Positions 8,810-17,063 of a stretch of 33,858 bases of DNA are shown piece after piece. The stretch's first letter is position 1. The number at the start of each line of letters is the position of its first letter. The stretch is taken from positions 1-33,858 of the forward strand of contig JAHZFK010000005.1 of the NCBI GenBank assembly GCA_019421385.1, read 5' to 3'. A program made the position numbers and the translations under genes. The notes beneath the pieces are model-generated. The model was not told the DNA's origin, did not search any database, and saw only the letters and a list, made by a program, of their open reading frames with translations. The DNA is from Clostridiales bacterium. GTDB taxonomy: Bacteria > Bacillota > Clostridia > Oscillospirales > Butyricicoccaceae.

Positions 8810-10011
8810 GTCATTCCCTCCAATACCGCGCGGATACGCTTTGCCGCCGCCGCCGTTTTGCCGTGCGCCGTGCCGTCCGACACCACGCCTGCCGTGAGTC
8901 CGCCGCCCTCACATACCGCGGGGAAGAAAAAGGTCGATTCCGCTGCGCAGTCTGCCACGCTGCACGGAATATGCAAAGCGGCGCAATCCGCTGCGATACG
9001 GTGATTGACCTCCCGATCATTCGTTGCCGCAACTGCCAGAAAAGCCCCCGAAAGATCGCTTTTCTCGTAGCCGCGAACATGGTTAACCGTAATACTTGCC
9101 GGAGAATCCGGTGCAACGACCGTCACCGCCGCGCCGAAGCGCCGCAGAACGCCCACGCGCCGCGCGGCGATATTGCCCGCGCCGAACACAACGCACTTTT
9201 TCCCTGCCAGCGAAACAAACAGTGGAAAACGCGGTGCTTGCTGCTCCTGTGCGGGCGCAGGCTGCGTCCAGCCGAAGCGGGCGGCGAGAAAGTCCTGCAT
9301 TTGCATCAGCGTGCGCCCCTCTTCCCGGCACGGGCGGTCGATGACCAGCACGGTCGCGCCGACTTCACGCGCAGCCGACAGCTTTTCCGCAAAGCCGCCC
9401 GCCGCGCCGGTATTCTTGGTGACCAGAATATCCGCGCGCGTCTGGCGCAGCAGCGCGAGGTTCATTTCATGCGAAAACGGCCCTTGCATGGCAATGATCT
9501 GCGCGCCCGCAAATCCGAACGAAGCGCATTGCTCGAGGACGGAAGCACTTGGCAGCACGCGCGCGACCAGCCGCTCCCGATAGCCTTCGACCGCGGTAAA
9601 CGCCGCCAGTTCCTTGCTGCCGGTCGTCAGCAGCGCGCGGCCGGGATGGGCATTCAGCCACTCTGCCGCCGCCTCAGTATCGGAAACGGTGACCACGTCC
9701 CCGCTGTCCAGCGCGGGACGCAGCAAGCGTTCGTACTGCACACCGGTCTGTGCGCAGGCCGCGCGCAGATTTTCCGAAACCACCGCCGCATACGGATGTG
9801 TCGCGTCGACAACAAGAGTGTCTGCGTCCAATGCAGCCGCAATCTCATCCGCGTCCAGCCGTCCCTCGTGCACCGTGATGCCGTGCATCGGCTCCATAAC
9901 CGCCGCGCCGTACTCGGTCGCGACATACACATCCGCGCACCCACCGCAGTCCGAAACAAAGCGGCACAGCGCATGTCCCTCGCTCGTACCGGAGAAAATG
10001 ACCAGTTTCAT
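8806..10011 (-). CDS. cbiJ: Fusion of cobalt-precorrin-6A reductase (CbiJ) and precorrin-2 dehydrogenase (Met8/CysG-N)
   Basis: The 401 residues hold two pathway enzymes that act at distant steps. Residues 1-248 are a CbiJ/CobK reductase, with FSGTSEGH at 6-13, VVDATHPYA near 67-75 and ILVTKNTG near 195. After a proline/glutamine-rich linker (about 249-261), residues 262-401 form a Met8/CysG N-terminal-type domain. It has the NAD-binding VFGAGNIAARR at 275-285, AATNDREVN, and the SVAD segment whose Asp354 aligns by eye with the catalytic aspartate of the family. The C-terminal half would oxidise precorrin-2 to sirohydrochlorin and might also insert metal, as yeast Met8p does. The gene overlaps cbiH and hemC by 4 bp each. 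There is no frame break at the junction. Confidence 0.9.
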   Translation of the reverse strand: MKLVIFSGTSEGHALCRFVSDCGGCADVYVATEYGAAVMEPMHGITVHEGRLDADEIAAALDADTLVVDATHPYAAVVSENLRAACAQTGVQYERLLRPALDSGDVVTVSDTEAAAEWLNAHPGRALLTTGSKELAAFTAVEGYRERLVARVLPSASVLEQCASFGFAGAQIIAMQGPFSHEMNLALLRQTRADILVTKNTGAAGGFAEKLSAAREVGATVLVIDRPCREEGRTLMQMQDFLAARFGWTQPAPAQEQQAPRFPLFVSLAGKKCVVFGAGNIAARRVGVLRRFGAAVTVVAPDSPASITVNHVRGYEKSDLSGAFLAVAATNDREVNHRIAADCAALHIPCSVADCAAESTFFFPAVCEGGGLTAGVVSDGTAHGKTAAAAKRIRAVLEGMT

Positions 10012-10736
10012 ACGCCGCGATACCCCCGCGGCGTCACCATGCGCCCGTTTATCACGCGCGTGCGGCTGTTGCCGACAAAAACCGTTGTCAACATATCCAC
10101 CGGCGTATCACGCAGCGCACCCAGCGTAGTTAAATTATATTCTTCGCCATCGCGGCCAATGTTGCGCACCGTACCGCACACGGTTTCCGGCGGCAGCGTT
10201 TCCAGCAGGATATCGCACGCGCGCTGCAAATGACCCGTGCGCTTTTTGCTCGCGGGGTTATATAGCGCGATGCAGAAATCGCCCTGCGCCGCGCCGCGCA
10301 AGCGCTGCTCAATGACCTCCCACGGGGTCAGCAAATCGGAAAGCGAAACACAGGCGAAATCGTTCGTCAGCGGCGCGCCGAGCACCGCACCGCCCGAGCA
10401 GGCCGCCGTGATGCCCGGAATGACCTCGATCTCGAGTTCCGGATCGTCCGCACACACCTCCAGCAGCAGCCCCGCCATGCCGTACACGCCTACGTCGCCC
10501 GACGAGACGACCGCGACCGTATGTCCCGCCTTGGCTGCGTCACGCGCCGCCGTGCAGCGATCGACCTCTCGCGTCATGCCGGTCTGGATGCGCGTTTTGC
10601 CCTCGATGAGTTCTTCGATCAGGTCGAGGTACAGCCCGTACCCCGCCACGCAGTCGCACTGCTCGAGCGCACGCACCGCGCGCAACGTCATCTGCTCCGC
10701 GCCACCCGGCCCGATGCCGATGCAATACAGCTTCAT
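10008..10736 (-). CDS. cbiH: Cobalt-precorrin-3 C17-methyltransferase
   Basis: Tetrapyrrole methylase that methylates C17 and triggers ring contraction. The 242 residues fit a stand-alone CbiH/CobJ. GIGPGGAEQMT at the N-terminus and SSGDVGVYGMA are the SAM and substrate loops, and VIPGITAA and LYNPASKKR are typical of CbiH. The start at 10736 is chosen because AAAGGGGAG lies 6-7 nt upstream and the methylase fold begins at once. The frame is open for 11 more codons upstream but has no site there. It overlaps hemA and cbiJ by 4 bp each. Confidence 0.94.
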   Translation of the reverse strand: MKLYCIGIGPGGAEQMTLRAVRALEQCDCVAGYGLYLDLIEELIEGKTRIQTGMTREVDRCTAARDAAKAGHTVAVVSSGDVGVYGMAGLLLEVCADDPELEIEVIPGITAACSGGAVLGAPLTNDFACVSLSDLLTPWEVIEQRLRGAAQGDFCIALYNPASKKRTGHLQRACDILLETLPPETVCGTVRNIGRDGEEYNLTTLGALRDTPVDMLTTVFVGNSRTRVINGRMVTPRGYRGV

Positions 10737-11938
10737 CTGCCGCTCCCCTTTCTCATATGCGCAAGACATGCCTCCAGCCTATCCGCGTCCACCAGTTCTT
10801 TCATACCGCCCAGCAGCAAATCCACCGTTTTGCCGACCGCCAGTTCCAGCAGTCCGTCCATATCGCCGTCCCGGTACAAATCGCCATATGCATGGTCAAA
10901 GCGCAGGCGCGCCAGTGCAGTGTCCTTGACCGAGGCAATCACGGGCAGCGCCTGCCGGTAGGAATGCCACCGATAAAACTCCGCCTGTTCCTCATCCAGA
11001 ATGCGCATTGCCGCCTGCTTTGCCGCATCGTTTCGGCTGTCGTCCAGATCGCCCAGATCATCCAGATTATACAGCGTCACGCGCGCATCCTCGCCCGCCG
11101 CCTGCTCGATATCGCGCGGCATCGCAAGGTCGAGCAACAAACGCGGCGGCTGCCGCAAATCACCAATCTGCTGCGCCGTCAGCGTAAAGTGCGGGCTGGT
11201 CGTTGCACTGACCGCAAGATCCGCGCCCTCCAGCACCTCGCACCGCCGGTCATACGGGAATGTGTCACATCCGGCAGGGACAATGGTCTCGCCGTGGTGA
11301 TAGCTGCGCAGCGTGACCGTCACCGCGCAGCCCGCCTTGCGCAGCGTGGACGCGGCCAGCCGTCCCATTTCGCCGTTGCCGATCACGACCGCGCGGCGGC
11401 CTTGCAGCCCACCGAAAAAGTCCTGCGCGCGATGCACCCCTGCCGCCGCCGCGGACGTGGGTACGCCGGTCAGCCTGACCTCGGTGCGCACGCGTTTTCC
11501 TGCGGTCACCGCACGTCGAAAGAGTGTATCGAGCACACTGTCAATGGTCTGCGCGTCCCGCGCGAGCGCGGCCGCATCGCGCACCTGCGTGAGAATCTGG
11601 TCGTCCCCGAAAATCTGGGATTCCAGCCCCGCCGCGACCGCCATCAGGTGCTGCACGCACGCTTCGCCAGCGCGGGTGACGCTTAGCCCACGAAACGCCG
11701 CCGCGTCAAAGCACGCCGCGCGGGCGAGCATGGCAAGCGGGTCGAGCGACACGTTTTCCTCGCCGTGCACATACAGCTCGGTGCGATTGCACGTTGCCAG
11801 CAGTACACAGCCCGAAACGCCCGGCATTTCCGCGAGCTGCGGCAATAACGCCTGCACCTGCCCGCGCACAAACGACACGCGCTCACGCTGCGCCATCGGC
11901 GCATGTACAAAATCAATTCCCGTCATTGTGAGGTTCAC
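10733..11938 (-). CDS. hemA: Glutamyl-tRNA reductase
   Basis: First committed step of tetrapyrrole synthesis: reduces glutamyl-tRNA to glutamate-1-semialdehyde with NADPH. The catalytic cysteine is in LLATCNRTELYV (Cys50 from this start). A Rossmann motif VIGNGEMGR and a C-terminal dimerisation helix region follow. The length, about 401 residues, fits the family. The start is uncertain: I prefer GTG at 11938 because GGAGG (11948-11952) is 9 nt upstream. An in-frame ATG at 11926 would remove four residues but has poor spacing. With the GTG start it overlaps cbiG by 26 bp. A heme-precursor gene here implies that the pathway's entry point is under the B12 leader. Confidence 0.94.
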   Translation of the reverse strand: MNLTMTGIDFVHAPMAQRERVSFVRGQVQALLPQLAEMPGVSGCVLLATCNRTELYVHGEENVSLDPLAMLARAACFDAAAFRGLSVTRAGEACVQHLMAVAAGLESQIFGDDQILTQVRDAAALARDAQTIDSVLDTLFRRAVTAGKRVRTEVRLTGVPTSAAAAGVHRAQDFFGGLQGRRAVVIGNGEMGRLAASTLRKAGCAVTVTLRSYHHGETIVPAGCDTFPYDRRCEVLEGADLAVSATTSPHFTLTAQQIGDLRQPPRLLLDLAMPRDIEQAAGEDARVTLYNLDDLGDLDDSRNDAAKQAAMRILDEEQAEFYRWHSYRQALPVIASVKDTALARLRFDHAYGDLYRDGDMDGLLELAVGKTVDLLLGGMKELVDADRLEACLAHMRKGSGR

Positions 11939-12983
11939 AAGTTCCGTCCTCCAACTGTTTTTCATCAAAGTCCGCGCGCCAGTCCCGCTGCGCGAGTGCG
12001 ACTGTCACGCCGTTCTGCGCGCTCTTACGCCAAAGCAGCGTCCCGCCCGCTGCGGCACATACTGCTGCCCGCTCGCATACGTTATCCACGCCGACTGTGC
12101 GCGCAACAAAATCCGACGGTGTAAAGTCCCCACGGACGCTTTGCAGCGTCTCCGCGGAAAACACGGTCAGCGTCAGGCTGTGATTTTCGCAGAAGTGCAG
12201 CAGTCCCGGCTCATTTTGTTTGATATCAATGCTGGCAATCCCGCATATTGCTTCCCACGGCACACCCGCAGCATCCAGCACGGCCTGTACGGCTTGCTCG
12301 ATCGTCTGCGCGTCCGTTCCCTTGCGGCAGCCGATGCCGAGGAAAACAATGCGCGGCACCAGATGCAGCGTATGCGCAAATGGTGCGGCTTTGGTGTCAA
12401 AGCCGATGCAGAAACCGCTTTCCGGCGCGCCGTCCAATGTTACCTGCGCGGGCAAACGTCCACAAACCGGAAAATCCGACCGCAGGCCGACCGACTCGCC
12501 GCGCAGCAACACGCCGGAAACGTATTTGATGTTTTGCGGGTTGACTACCGTGCATCCATGCGCCGCCGCCCATGTGTCGACTGCAAAGGCCGCACGGCCA
12601 TCGGTCGCGGTCGTAATGACCGCCTGGGCATCCAGCCCGTCTGCCAGCCGCTGCGCGAGCGCATTTGCGCCGCCGAGGTGTCCGGACAGAATCGGAATGA
12701 CAAACCGCCCTGCCTCGTCGATCACAACAACCGCTGGGTCGAACGCCTTGCCCGCAAGATACGGCGCAACCGCGCGCACCGCGATCCCCACCGCGCCGAC
12801 GAACACGATAAGGTCACAGTCCACCATCGCCTGCTGCGCAAAGCGCGCAAGCTGCGTGCCCGAGAGCGACGGATCGACCGCGCGGGCGTACCGCTCGGTG
12901 AGGAAGTCAGGCAAGAGCGCTGCCGCTTTCTTCGCAGTCTGCGCGCCGACTTCGGTGAACGAGACAAACTTCGCGTGCTTCAT
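11913..12983 (-). CDS. cbiG: Cobalt-precorrin-5A hydrolase
   Basis: Opens the delta-lactone of cobalt-precorrin-5A and releases acetaldehyde, a step specific to the anaerobic pathway. The 356 residues have an N-terminal CbiG domain with VFVGAVGIAVR (60-70) and SGHLGGAN (100-107). The C-terminal CbiG/CobE-like domain has LGIGCRKGT at about 225-235. It overlaps cbiF by 4 bp at its 5' end. Its presence, with CbiD, marks the route as cobalt-early and oxygen-independent. Confidence 0.95.
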   Translation of the reverse strand: MKHAKFVSFTEVGAQTAKKAAALLPDFLTERYARAVDPSLSGTQLARFAQQAMVDCDLIVFVGAVGIAVRAVAPYLAGKAFDPAVVVIDEAGRFVIPILSGHLGGANALAQRLADGLDAQAVITTATDGRAAFAVDTWAAAHGCTVVNPQNIKYVSGVLLRGESVGLRSDFPVCGRLPAQVTLDGAPESGFCIGFDTKAAPFAHTLHLVPRIVFLGIGCRKGTDAQTIEQAVQAVLDAAGVPWEAICGIASIDIKQNEPGLLHFCENHSLTLTVFSAETLQSVRGDFTPSDFVARTVGVDNVCERAAVCAAAGGTLLWRKSAQNGVTVALAQRDWRADFDEKQLEDGTCEPHNDGN

Positions 12984-13735
12984 CGGCTGGCCTCACGGAA
13001 ACCCGTGGTGAACGACGGGTCGTAGAGCTTCGAGCGGTCATACTCGTCTCCCAGAAAGCCGCCGACCGTAATCAGTGCGGTTTTGGTCACGCCTTCGCGC
13101 GCGGCAGCTTCGGCAAGGCCGCTCACCGTCGTGCGAATGACCTTTTCATCCGGCCAAGTCGCCTTATAGACGATGGCAGCAGGCGTTTCAGGCGCATAGC
13201 CGCCCTGAATCAGCCGCGCGGACAGCTTTTCCAGTTGTCCCGCCGACAGGAAAATCACCATGGTTGCGCCGTGCGCGGCAAGGGCTTCGATCTGCTCTTT
13301 TTCCGGCACGGGCGTGCGCCCTTCCATGCGGGTGAGAATAACCGTTTGGCTGACGTTCGGCAACGTATACTCGGCTTTAAGCGCCGCCGCCGCACCACAG
13401 AACGATGAAACGCCCGGGCAAACTTCGTAATTCAGCCCCAGCCGGTCGAGCGCGTCCATCTGTTCGCGATGCGCGCCGTAAACGCACGGGTCGCCCGTGT
13501 GCAGCCGCACGACCATTTTGCCCGCCTGCGCCGCAGGTGCCATGACCGCAATGACCTCTTCGAGCGTCATTTTGGCGCTGTCATAGACCTCGCAGCCATC
13601 CTTTTTATAGTCCAGCAGAGCAGGATTGACCAGCGAACCCGCGTACACGATCACGTCCGCCTGTGAAAGCAGCTTTGCGCCGCGCACGGTAATCAGGTCG
13701 GGCGCGCCCGAGCCTGCGCCGACAAAATAGATCAT
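12980..13735 (-). CDS. cbiF: Cobalt-precorrin-4 C11-methyltransferase
   Basis: Tetrapyrrole methylase that methylates C11. The 251 residues have VGAGSGAPDLIT at the N-terminus and the CbiF-typical RLHTGDPCVYGA (77-88), then CPGVSSF. The start at 13735 is chosen for the GGAGGGG site 6 nt upstream and the 4-bp ATGA overlap with cbiL. The frame is open for 32 codons further upstream, but that part is the antisense-like tail of cbiL and has no family resemblance. A complete and ordinary member of the family. Confidence 0.95.
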   Translation of the reverse strand: MIYFVGAGSGAPDLITVRGAKLLSQADVIVYAGSLVNPALLDYKKDGCEVYDSAKMTLEEVIAVMAPAAQAGKMVVRLHTGDPCVYGAHREQMDALDRLGLNYEVCPGVSSFCGAAAALKAEYTLPNVSQTVILTRMEGRTPVPEKEQIEALAAHGATMVIFLSAGQLEKLSARLIQGGYAPETPAAIVYKATWPDEKVIRTTVSGLAEAAAREGVTKTALITVGGFLGDEYDRSKLYDPSFTTGFREASR

Positions 13736-14424
13736 GCCTGCCCCTCCTTCACCAGAATGATGGAAAAATATCCGGTCGGATCGTCGAGCGTGGCAAGGTC
13801 GGTCACGATGCGTTCCCCTTCCATGCCGCACCGCTCAACAAGCGCCGCGTTTGCGAGTTCGCCGCGCGCTGCCAGCTTGTCGCGCACCTCAAGAATCGAC
13901 TTGCCCGCCTTCATCAGCACGCGGCTGCCGGGTAAGTCGAGCGCTGCGTCCACTTCGCCGTGCGAGGCGGGGATGATATGCAGCATTTCGCCGTCCTCGC
14001 ACAGCGCGCGGCCAAGCGCCGCCGCCGCCGCACAGAACGACGGCACGCCCGGCACGATTTTGGTCGCGTAGCCGCGCGCCTGCACACGCCGCAGCACATA
14101 CCAGCAGGTAGAGTATACGGTCGGGTCGCCCAACGTCAAAAAGGCAACGGTTTTGCCCTCATCCAGCAGCGCGCAGATATCGTCCGCCGCGCGGTCGTGA
14201 CAAGCGTCGCGTTTCGCCTTGTCGCGCGTCATGGGCATCTCGCAGTGCAGCACTGGCTTGTCCCCGATGTACTGTGCCGCGATCATGAGCGCGGTCTGTT
14301 CGCCTGCGCCCGACTGCGGCACCGCGATGATGTCACTCTCCCCGATCACGCGGATCGCTTTGGCTGTCAGCAGCTCCGGGTCACCCGGCCCAACGCCCAC
14401 GCCATACAGTGTTCCCTTTTTCAT
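13732..14424 (-). CDS. cbiL: Cobalt-precorrin-2 C20-methyltransferase
   Basis: Methylates C20 of cobalt-precorrin-2, the first step after cobalt insertion. The 230 residues show GVGVGPGDPELLT (8-20), LTLGDPTVYST (about 96-106) and VPGVPSFCAAAA, all typical of CbiL/CobI. The start at 14424 has AAAGGAG 5 nt upstream and a 4-bp overlap with the cbiD stop. The longer open frame upstream lies entirely inside cbiD and reads as arginine-rich noise. Confidence 0.95.
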   Translation of the reverse strand: MKKGTLYGVGVGPGDPELLTAKAIRVIGESDIIAVPQSGAGEQTALMIAAQYIGDKPVLHCEMPMTRDKAKRDACHDRAADDICALLDEGKTVAFLTLGDPTVYSTCWYVLRRVQARGYATKIVPGVPSFCAAAAALGRALCEDGEMLHIIPASHGEVDAALDLPGSRVLMKAGKSILEVRDKLAARGELANAALVERCGMEGERIVTDLATLDDPTGYFSIILVKEGQA

Positions 14425-15551
14425 ACTGTCTCCTTTAACCGCTCGCACAGCGCCCGTACGCCGGACGACTGCGCCAGAATACCGTACTTTCTTGTAAACA
14501 TCATGAACTCTACGCGCGCTTTGCCGCGCAGCCGCAGCGCAAGGCGCTTTTCGATCTCTCTGCCGATGCGCGCCATGACCGCGTCCCGCAAATCGGCTGT
14601 GTCCAGCAGTTCGATGCAGGCATCGACCGAGACCGCGTCCATCAAGCCTTCGAGCGTCGCACGTTCCGCGCCAGCAAGCGCGGCGTGCGCGGTGAAAACC
14701 TCCTGCCGTCCGTCTGCGACCGAGGAATGCGTGTTCATCACGCCCGCGGCGAGTTTGACCAGCTTGCCCGCGTGACCGACCAGCAGAATGTCCGCAAAGC
14801 CACGGAACGCCGCGTGGTCGAGCGTCTCTCCGATGTAATTTGAGCACTTGACCGCCCGCTCTAAATCCAACCCCAGCGTGTCCCGCGCGAAGTCTGCGCC
14901 GTAGTTACCGGGGCACAGGAACGCGATCCGCTGCCCGGCGGCATACAGGCTGTCCAGTTCGAGCCGGATGGTATCGACAAGCGCCTTTTCGCTCATCGGT
15001 TCGACCACGCCGCTTGTGCCGAGGATAGAAATGCCGCCCATCACACCCAGATGTTCGTTATAGGTCTGTTTGGCGAGTTCCTCCCCGTTTTCCGCCGAAA
15101 CGATAACCGAAAAGCCGCCCGTATAGCCGGTTTCGCGTGCGGCGCGCTCGACCGCCGCCGTGATCTGCGCACGCGGGCCGGGGTTGATGGCGGCTTCGCC
15201 CACAGGAACCGAAAGTCCGGGGCGCGTGACGCGCCCAACGCCCGCGCCGCCCTCGATGGTCACGCCGCTTTCCGCGCGCCGCACCGCCGCCGAGATGCGC
15301 ACGCCGTTCGTCACATCCGGGTCGTCGCCTGCATCCTTGCGCACGGTGCAGACCGCCGCGCCGTCCTCCCAACGCGGCTGTTCGACCGGCAGATGGAAGG
15401 TCAGTCCCGCCGGGGTTTGCAAGGCGATTTCAGCAGGGGCAGCACCCGTCAGCAGCAGCATTGCCGCCGCCTGCGCCGCCGCTGCCGCGCACGACCCCGT
15501 CGTCCAGCCGCGGCGCAGCACTTGTCCGCCCTGATAGATCATTTGCTCCAT
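14421..15551 (-). CDS. cbiD: Cobalt-precorrin-5B C1-methyltransferase
   Basis: Adds the C1 methyl in the anaerobic pathway; it is not a member of the tetrapyrrole methylase fold. The N-terminal RRGWTTGSCAAAAAQAA segment and GGISILGTSGVVEPMS are CbiD signatures. Length is 376 residues from the ATG at 15551, which has GGAG 5 nt and GGAGG about 14 nt upstream. An in-frame ATG at 15626 overlaps the cbiN stop by 4 bp, matching the junction style elsewhere, but its ribosome-binding site is too close and the extra 25 residues do not resemble CbiD. The start is therefore probable, not certain. Confidence 0.94.
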   Translation of the reverse strand: MEQMIYQGGQVLRRGWTTGSCAAAAAQAAAMLLLTGAAPAEIALQTPAGLTFHLPVEQPRWEDGAAVCTVRKDAGDDPDVTNGVRISAAVRRAESGVTIEGGAGVGRVTRPGLSVPVGEAAINPGPRAQITAAVERAARETGYTGGFSVIVSAENGEELAKQTYNEHLGVMGGISILGTSGVVEPMSEKALVDTIRLELDSLYAAGQRIAFLCPGNYGADFARDTLGLDLERAVKCSNYIGETLDHAAFRGFADILLVGHAGKLVKLAAGVMNTHSSVADGRQEVFTAHAALAGAERATLEGLMDAVSVDACIELLDTADLRDAVMARIGREIEKRLALRLRGKARVEFMMFTRKYGILAQSSGVRALCERLKETV

Positions 15552-15622
15552 TTTTGCTCCGGTCACCTCCCCGCAGACAGCACCGGGCAGGACGGACCGA
15601 AAGCCCGCCCTGCCCGCCTTTC

Positions 15623-15955
15623 TCATTGCTCCTTTTGCGTCCCGCGCGCGGTTTCCTGCTTTTTCCGCTCAACAAAGCGGCCGAGGAAAAACGCGATCAC
15701 GCCCACGCCCACGCCCGTCTGTACGCAGAACAGCAGGCTTTCCAGCTCTCCCGGCAGTTCCCCGCCGAGCAGCTGCTCGAACACAGGCGTTGCCCACGGC
15801 TCATAGTCCTCGCCCGTGATTTCCGCAACCTTTTCGCTGCCCGCGTCGTCCGAGCCGCCAAACTCCGCGCCGCGCAAAGCCAGCACGGGCGTGACGATCA
15901 GCACCACGCAAAGCAGTAGGAGCACAACCATCAGTGCCCGATCCTTTTTCGTCAT
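15623..15955 (-). CDS. cbiN: Cobalt ECF transporter small membrane subunit CbiN
   Basis: Accessory membrane protein that works with CbiM in cobalt capture by the CbiMNQO energy-coupling-factor transporter. The 110 residues have two hydrophobic segments (about 8-27 and 80-100). They flank an acidic extracytoplasmic loop with the CbiN-typical EDYEPWATP and GELESLLF sequences. It overlaps cbiM by 4 bp. The basic C-terminal tail is cytoplasmic. Confidence 0.93.
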   Translation of the reverse strand: MTKKDRALMVVLLLLCVVLIVTPVLALRGAEFGGSDDAGSEKVAEITGEDYEPWATPVFEQLLGGELPGELESLLFCVQTGVGVGVIAFFLGRFVERKKQETARGTQKEQ

Positions 15956-16701
15956 ACGCCCGCCTCCTCAAATCCGACTGCACGCAGCTCAGGCTGCGCA
16001 TAGGCTTCGAGCGCCATCATAATCATGACGGTCAGCACGCCTTCAAGCACCGCCAGCGGCAGCTGTGTCGGCGCAAATACGCCGAGAAATTCCACCACCG
16101 AGCCGAAAACTCCGCCCGTCGCGGACGGATACGCGACCGCCAGCTGTACACTCGTCACGCAATAGGTAATCAGGTCGCCCAGCGCCGCCGCCAGAAAAAC
16201 CGCCACCTTTTTGTTCACCTTGCAGCGCAGACACAGCCTGTAAATCCCAAACGCGGCAAACGGCCCTGCAACCGCCATGGAAAAGGTGTTCGCGCCCAGC
16301 GTGGTCAAACCGCCGTGCGCCAGCAGAATCGCCTGAAACAGCAGCACGATCACACCCAGAATGGATACTGCGCTCGGCCCGAACAGGATCGCGCCCAGCC
16401 CCGTGCCGGTCATGTGCGAGCACGATCCGGTCACCGACGGAATTTTGAGCGACGAAATGACGAAGATGAACGCACCCGCCATCGCAATGAGCGTCACCGC
16501 GCGCCGGTCTCGCGCAACCGCTTTCTTGAGCGAGAAATACCCCGCCAGCAGAAACGGCAGTGCGATCACGCCCCACAGGATGCACAGGGACGGCGGCAGA
16601 AAGCCCTCCATGATGTGCATTGCCCCCGCCGCAGGCACCACACTGCACAAAAGCGCGGCGCAAGCGGTCAGCTGAACCAGTTTTTGTTGTTTTTTTGTCA
16701 T
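15952..16701 (-). CDS. cbiM: Cobalt ECF transporter substrate-capture subunit CbiM
   Basis: Membrane protein that binds Co(II). In this family the metal is held by the new N-terminus after signal-peptide removal and the adjacent histidine. The 249-residue precursor has a hydrophobic leader ending at AGA (25-27), directly followed by MHIMEGFLPP, the hallmark of mature CbiM. Several further membrane segments follow, with SCSHMTGTGLGA and HGGLTTLGANTFSM motifs. The start at 16701 has AAAGGAG 6 nt upstream. It is the first gene behind the cobalamin riboswitch and terminator, so both cobalt uptake and corrin synthesis should be shut off when B12 is plentiful. Confidence 0.95.
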   Translation of the reverse strand: MTKKQQKLVQLTACAALLCSVVPAAGAMHIMEGFLPPSLCILWGVIALPFLLAGYFSLKKAVARDRRAVTLIAMAGAFIFVISSLKIPSVTGSCSHMTGTGLGAILFGPSAVSILGVIVLLFQAILLAHGGLTTLGANTFSMAVAGPFAAFGIYRLCLRCKVNKKVAVFLAAALGDLITYCVTSVQLAVAYPSATGGVFGSVVEFLGVFAPTQLPLAVLEGVLTVMIMMALEAYAQPELRAVGFEEAGV

Positions 16702-16732
16702 ATTTTCTCCTTTCCCGCGAAAAACTGCGGAT

Positions 16733-16778
16733 ACAAAAACACGCCGTGCCCCGATGCTTCCCACGCATCAGGCCGGCG
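16733..16778 (-). terminator. Intrinsic terminator of the cobalamin riboswitch expression platform
   Basis: On the minus strand a long stem pairs CGCCG...CGGCG and CCTGATGC...GCATCGGG around a 7-nt loop and is followed by TGTTTTTG. It lies about 80 nt after the aptamer and 32 nt before the cbiM start, which is where a transcriptional platform should be. A GGCGC-TTC-GCGCC hairpin just upstream overlaps the left arm and could act in the antiterminated state. The terminator is seen in the sequence; its switching is inferred. Confidence 0.8.
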
Positions 16779-16860
16779 CGAAGCGCCCACCTCTCCCATT
16801 GCCGGAGAGCCGGGCTGACGCACAACCGGCCATCGCTCGTAGCCGTTGCGCTTCCATCCC

Positions 16861-17028
16861 AAAAGGCAGGTATTCTGGCTTGGGCGTCCTTGCACGCAGC
16901 CGGTCTTCCCGAACCGTTTGGTTCAGTGACGTATTCGGCGGCGCGCTCTTCCCTTACAGCGGCGGGACCGCAGAGGATTTGCACCTCTTTCCCTATTCTC
17001 CTGCCGGAGAAAGTGGCAGGCACCTTTT
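16861..17028 (-). promoter_or_regulatory. Cobalamin riboswitch aptamer
   Basis: Read on the minus strand, the leader contains the hallmarks of the class. These are AGGGAAAGAGGTGCAAATCC, then CTGCGGTCCCGCCGCTGTAA, and finally the B12 box AAGCCAGAATACCTGCC (16865-16881). P1 can be formed by AAAAGG (17023-17028) with CCTTTT (16861-16866). It lies between a consensus promoter and a terminator in front of cbiM. Ligand binding should favour termination and so turn off the whole cobalt-uptake, hem and cob operon. Whether it prefers adenosyl- or hydroxocobalamin is not clear from the sequence alone. Confidence 0.95.
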
Positions 17029-17063
17029 GGTATCCGACATTCTATGCCGGAAGAAGCAGTTTC

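Noticed and set aside
14425..14847. Apparent N-terminal extension of CbiL by about 140 residues
   Set aside because: This part lies inside cbiD in another frame and is arginine-rich noise. The ATG at 14424 has a proper ribosome-binding site and begins the methylase fold directly. The same reasoning trims cbiF, cobU and cbiM.
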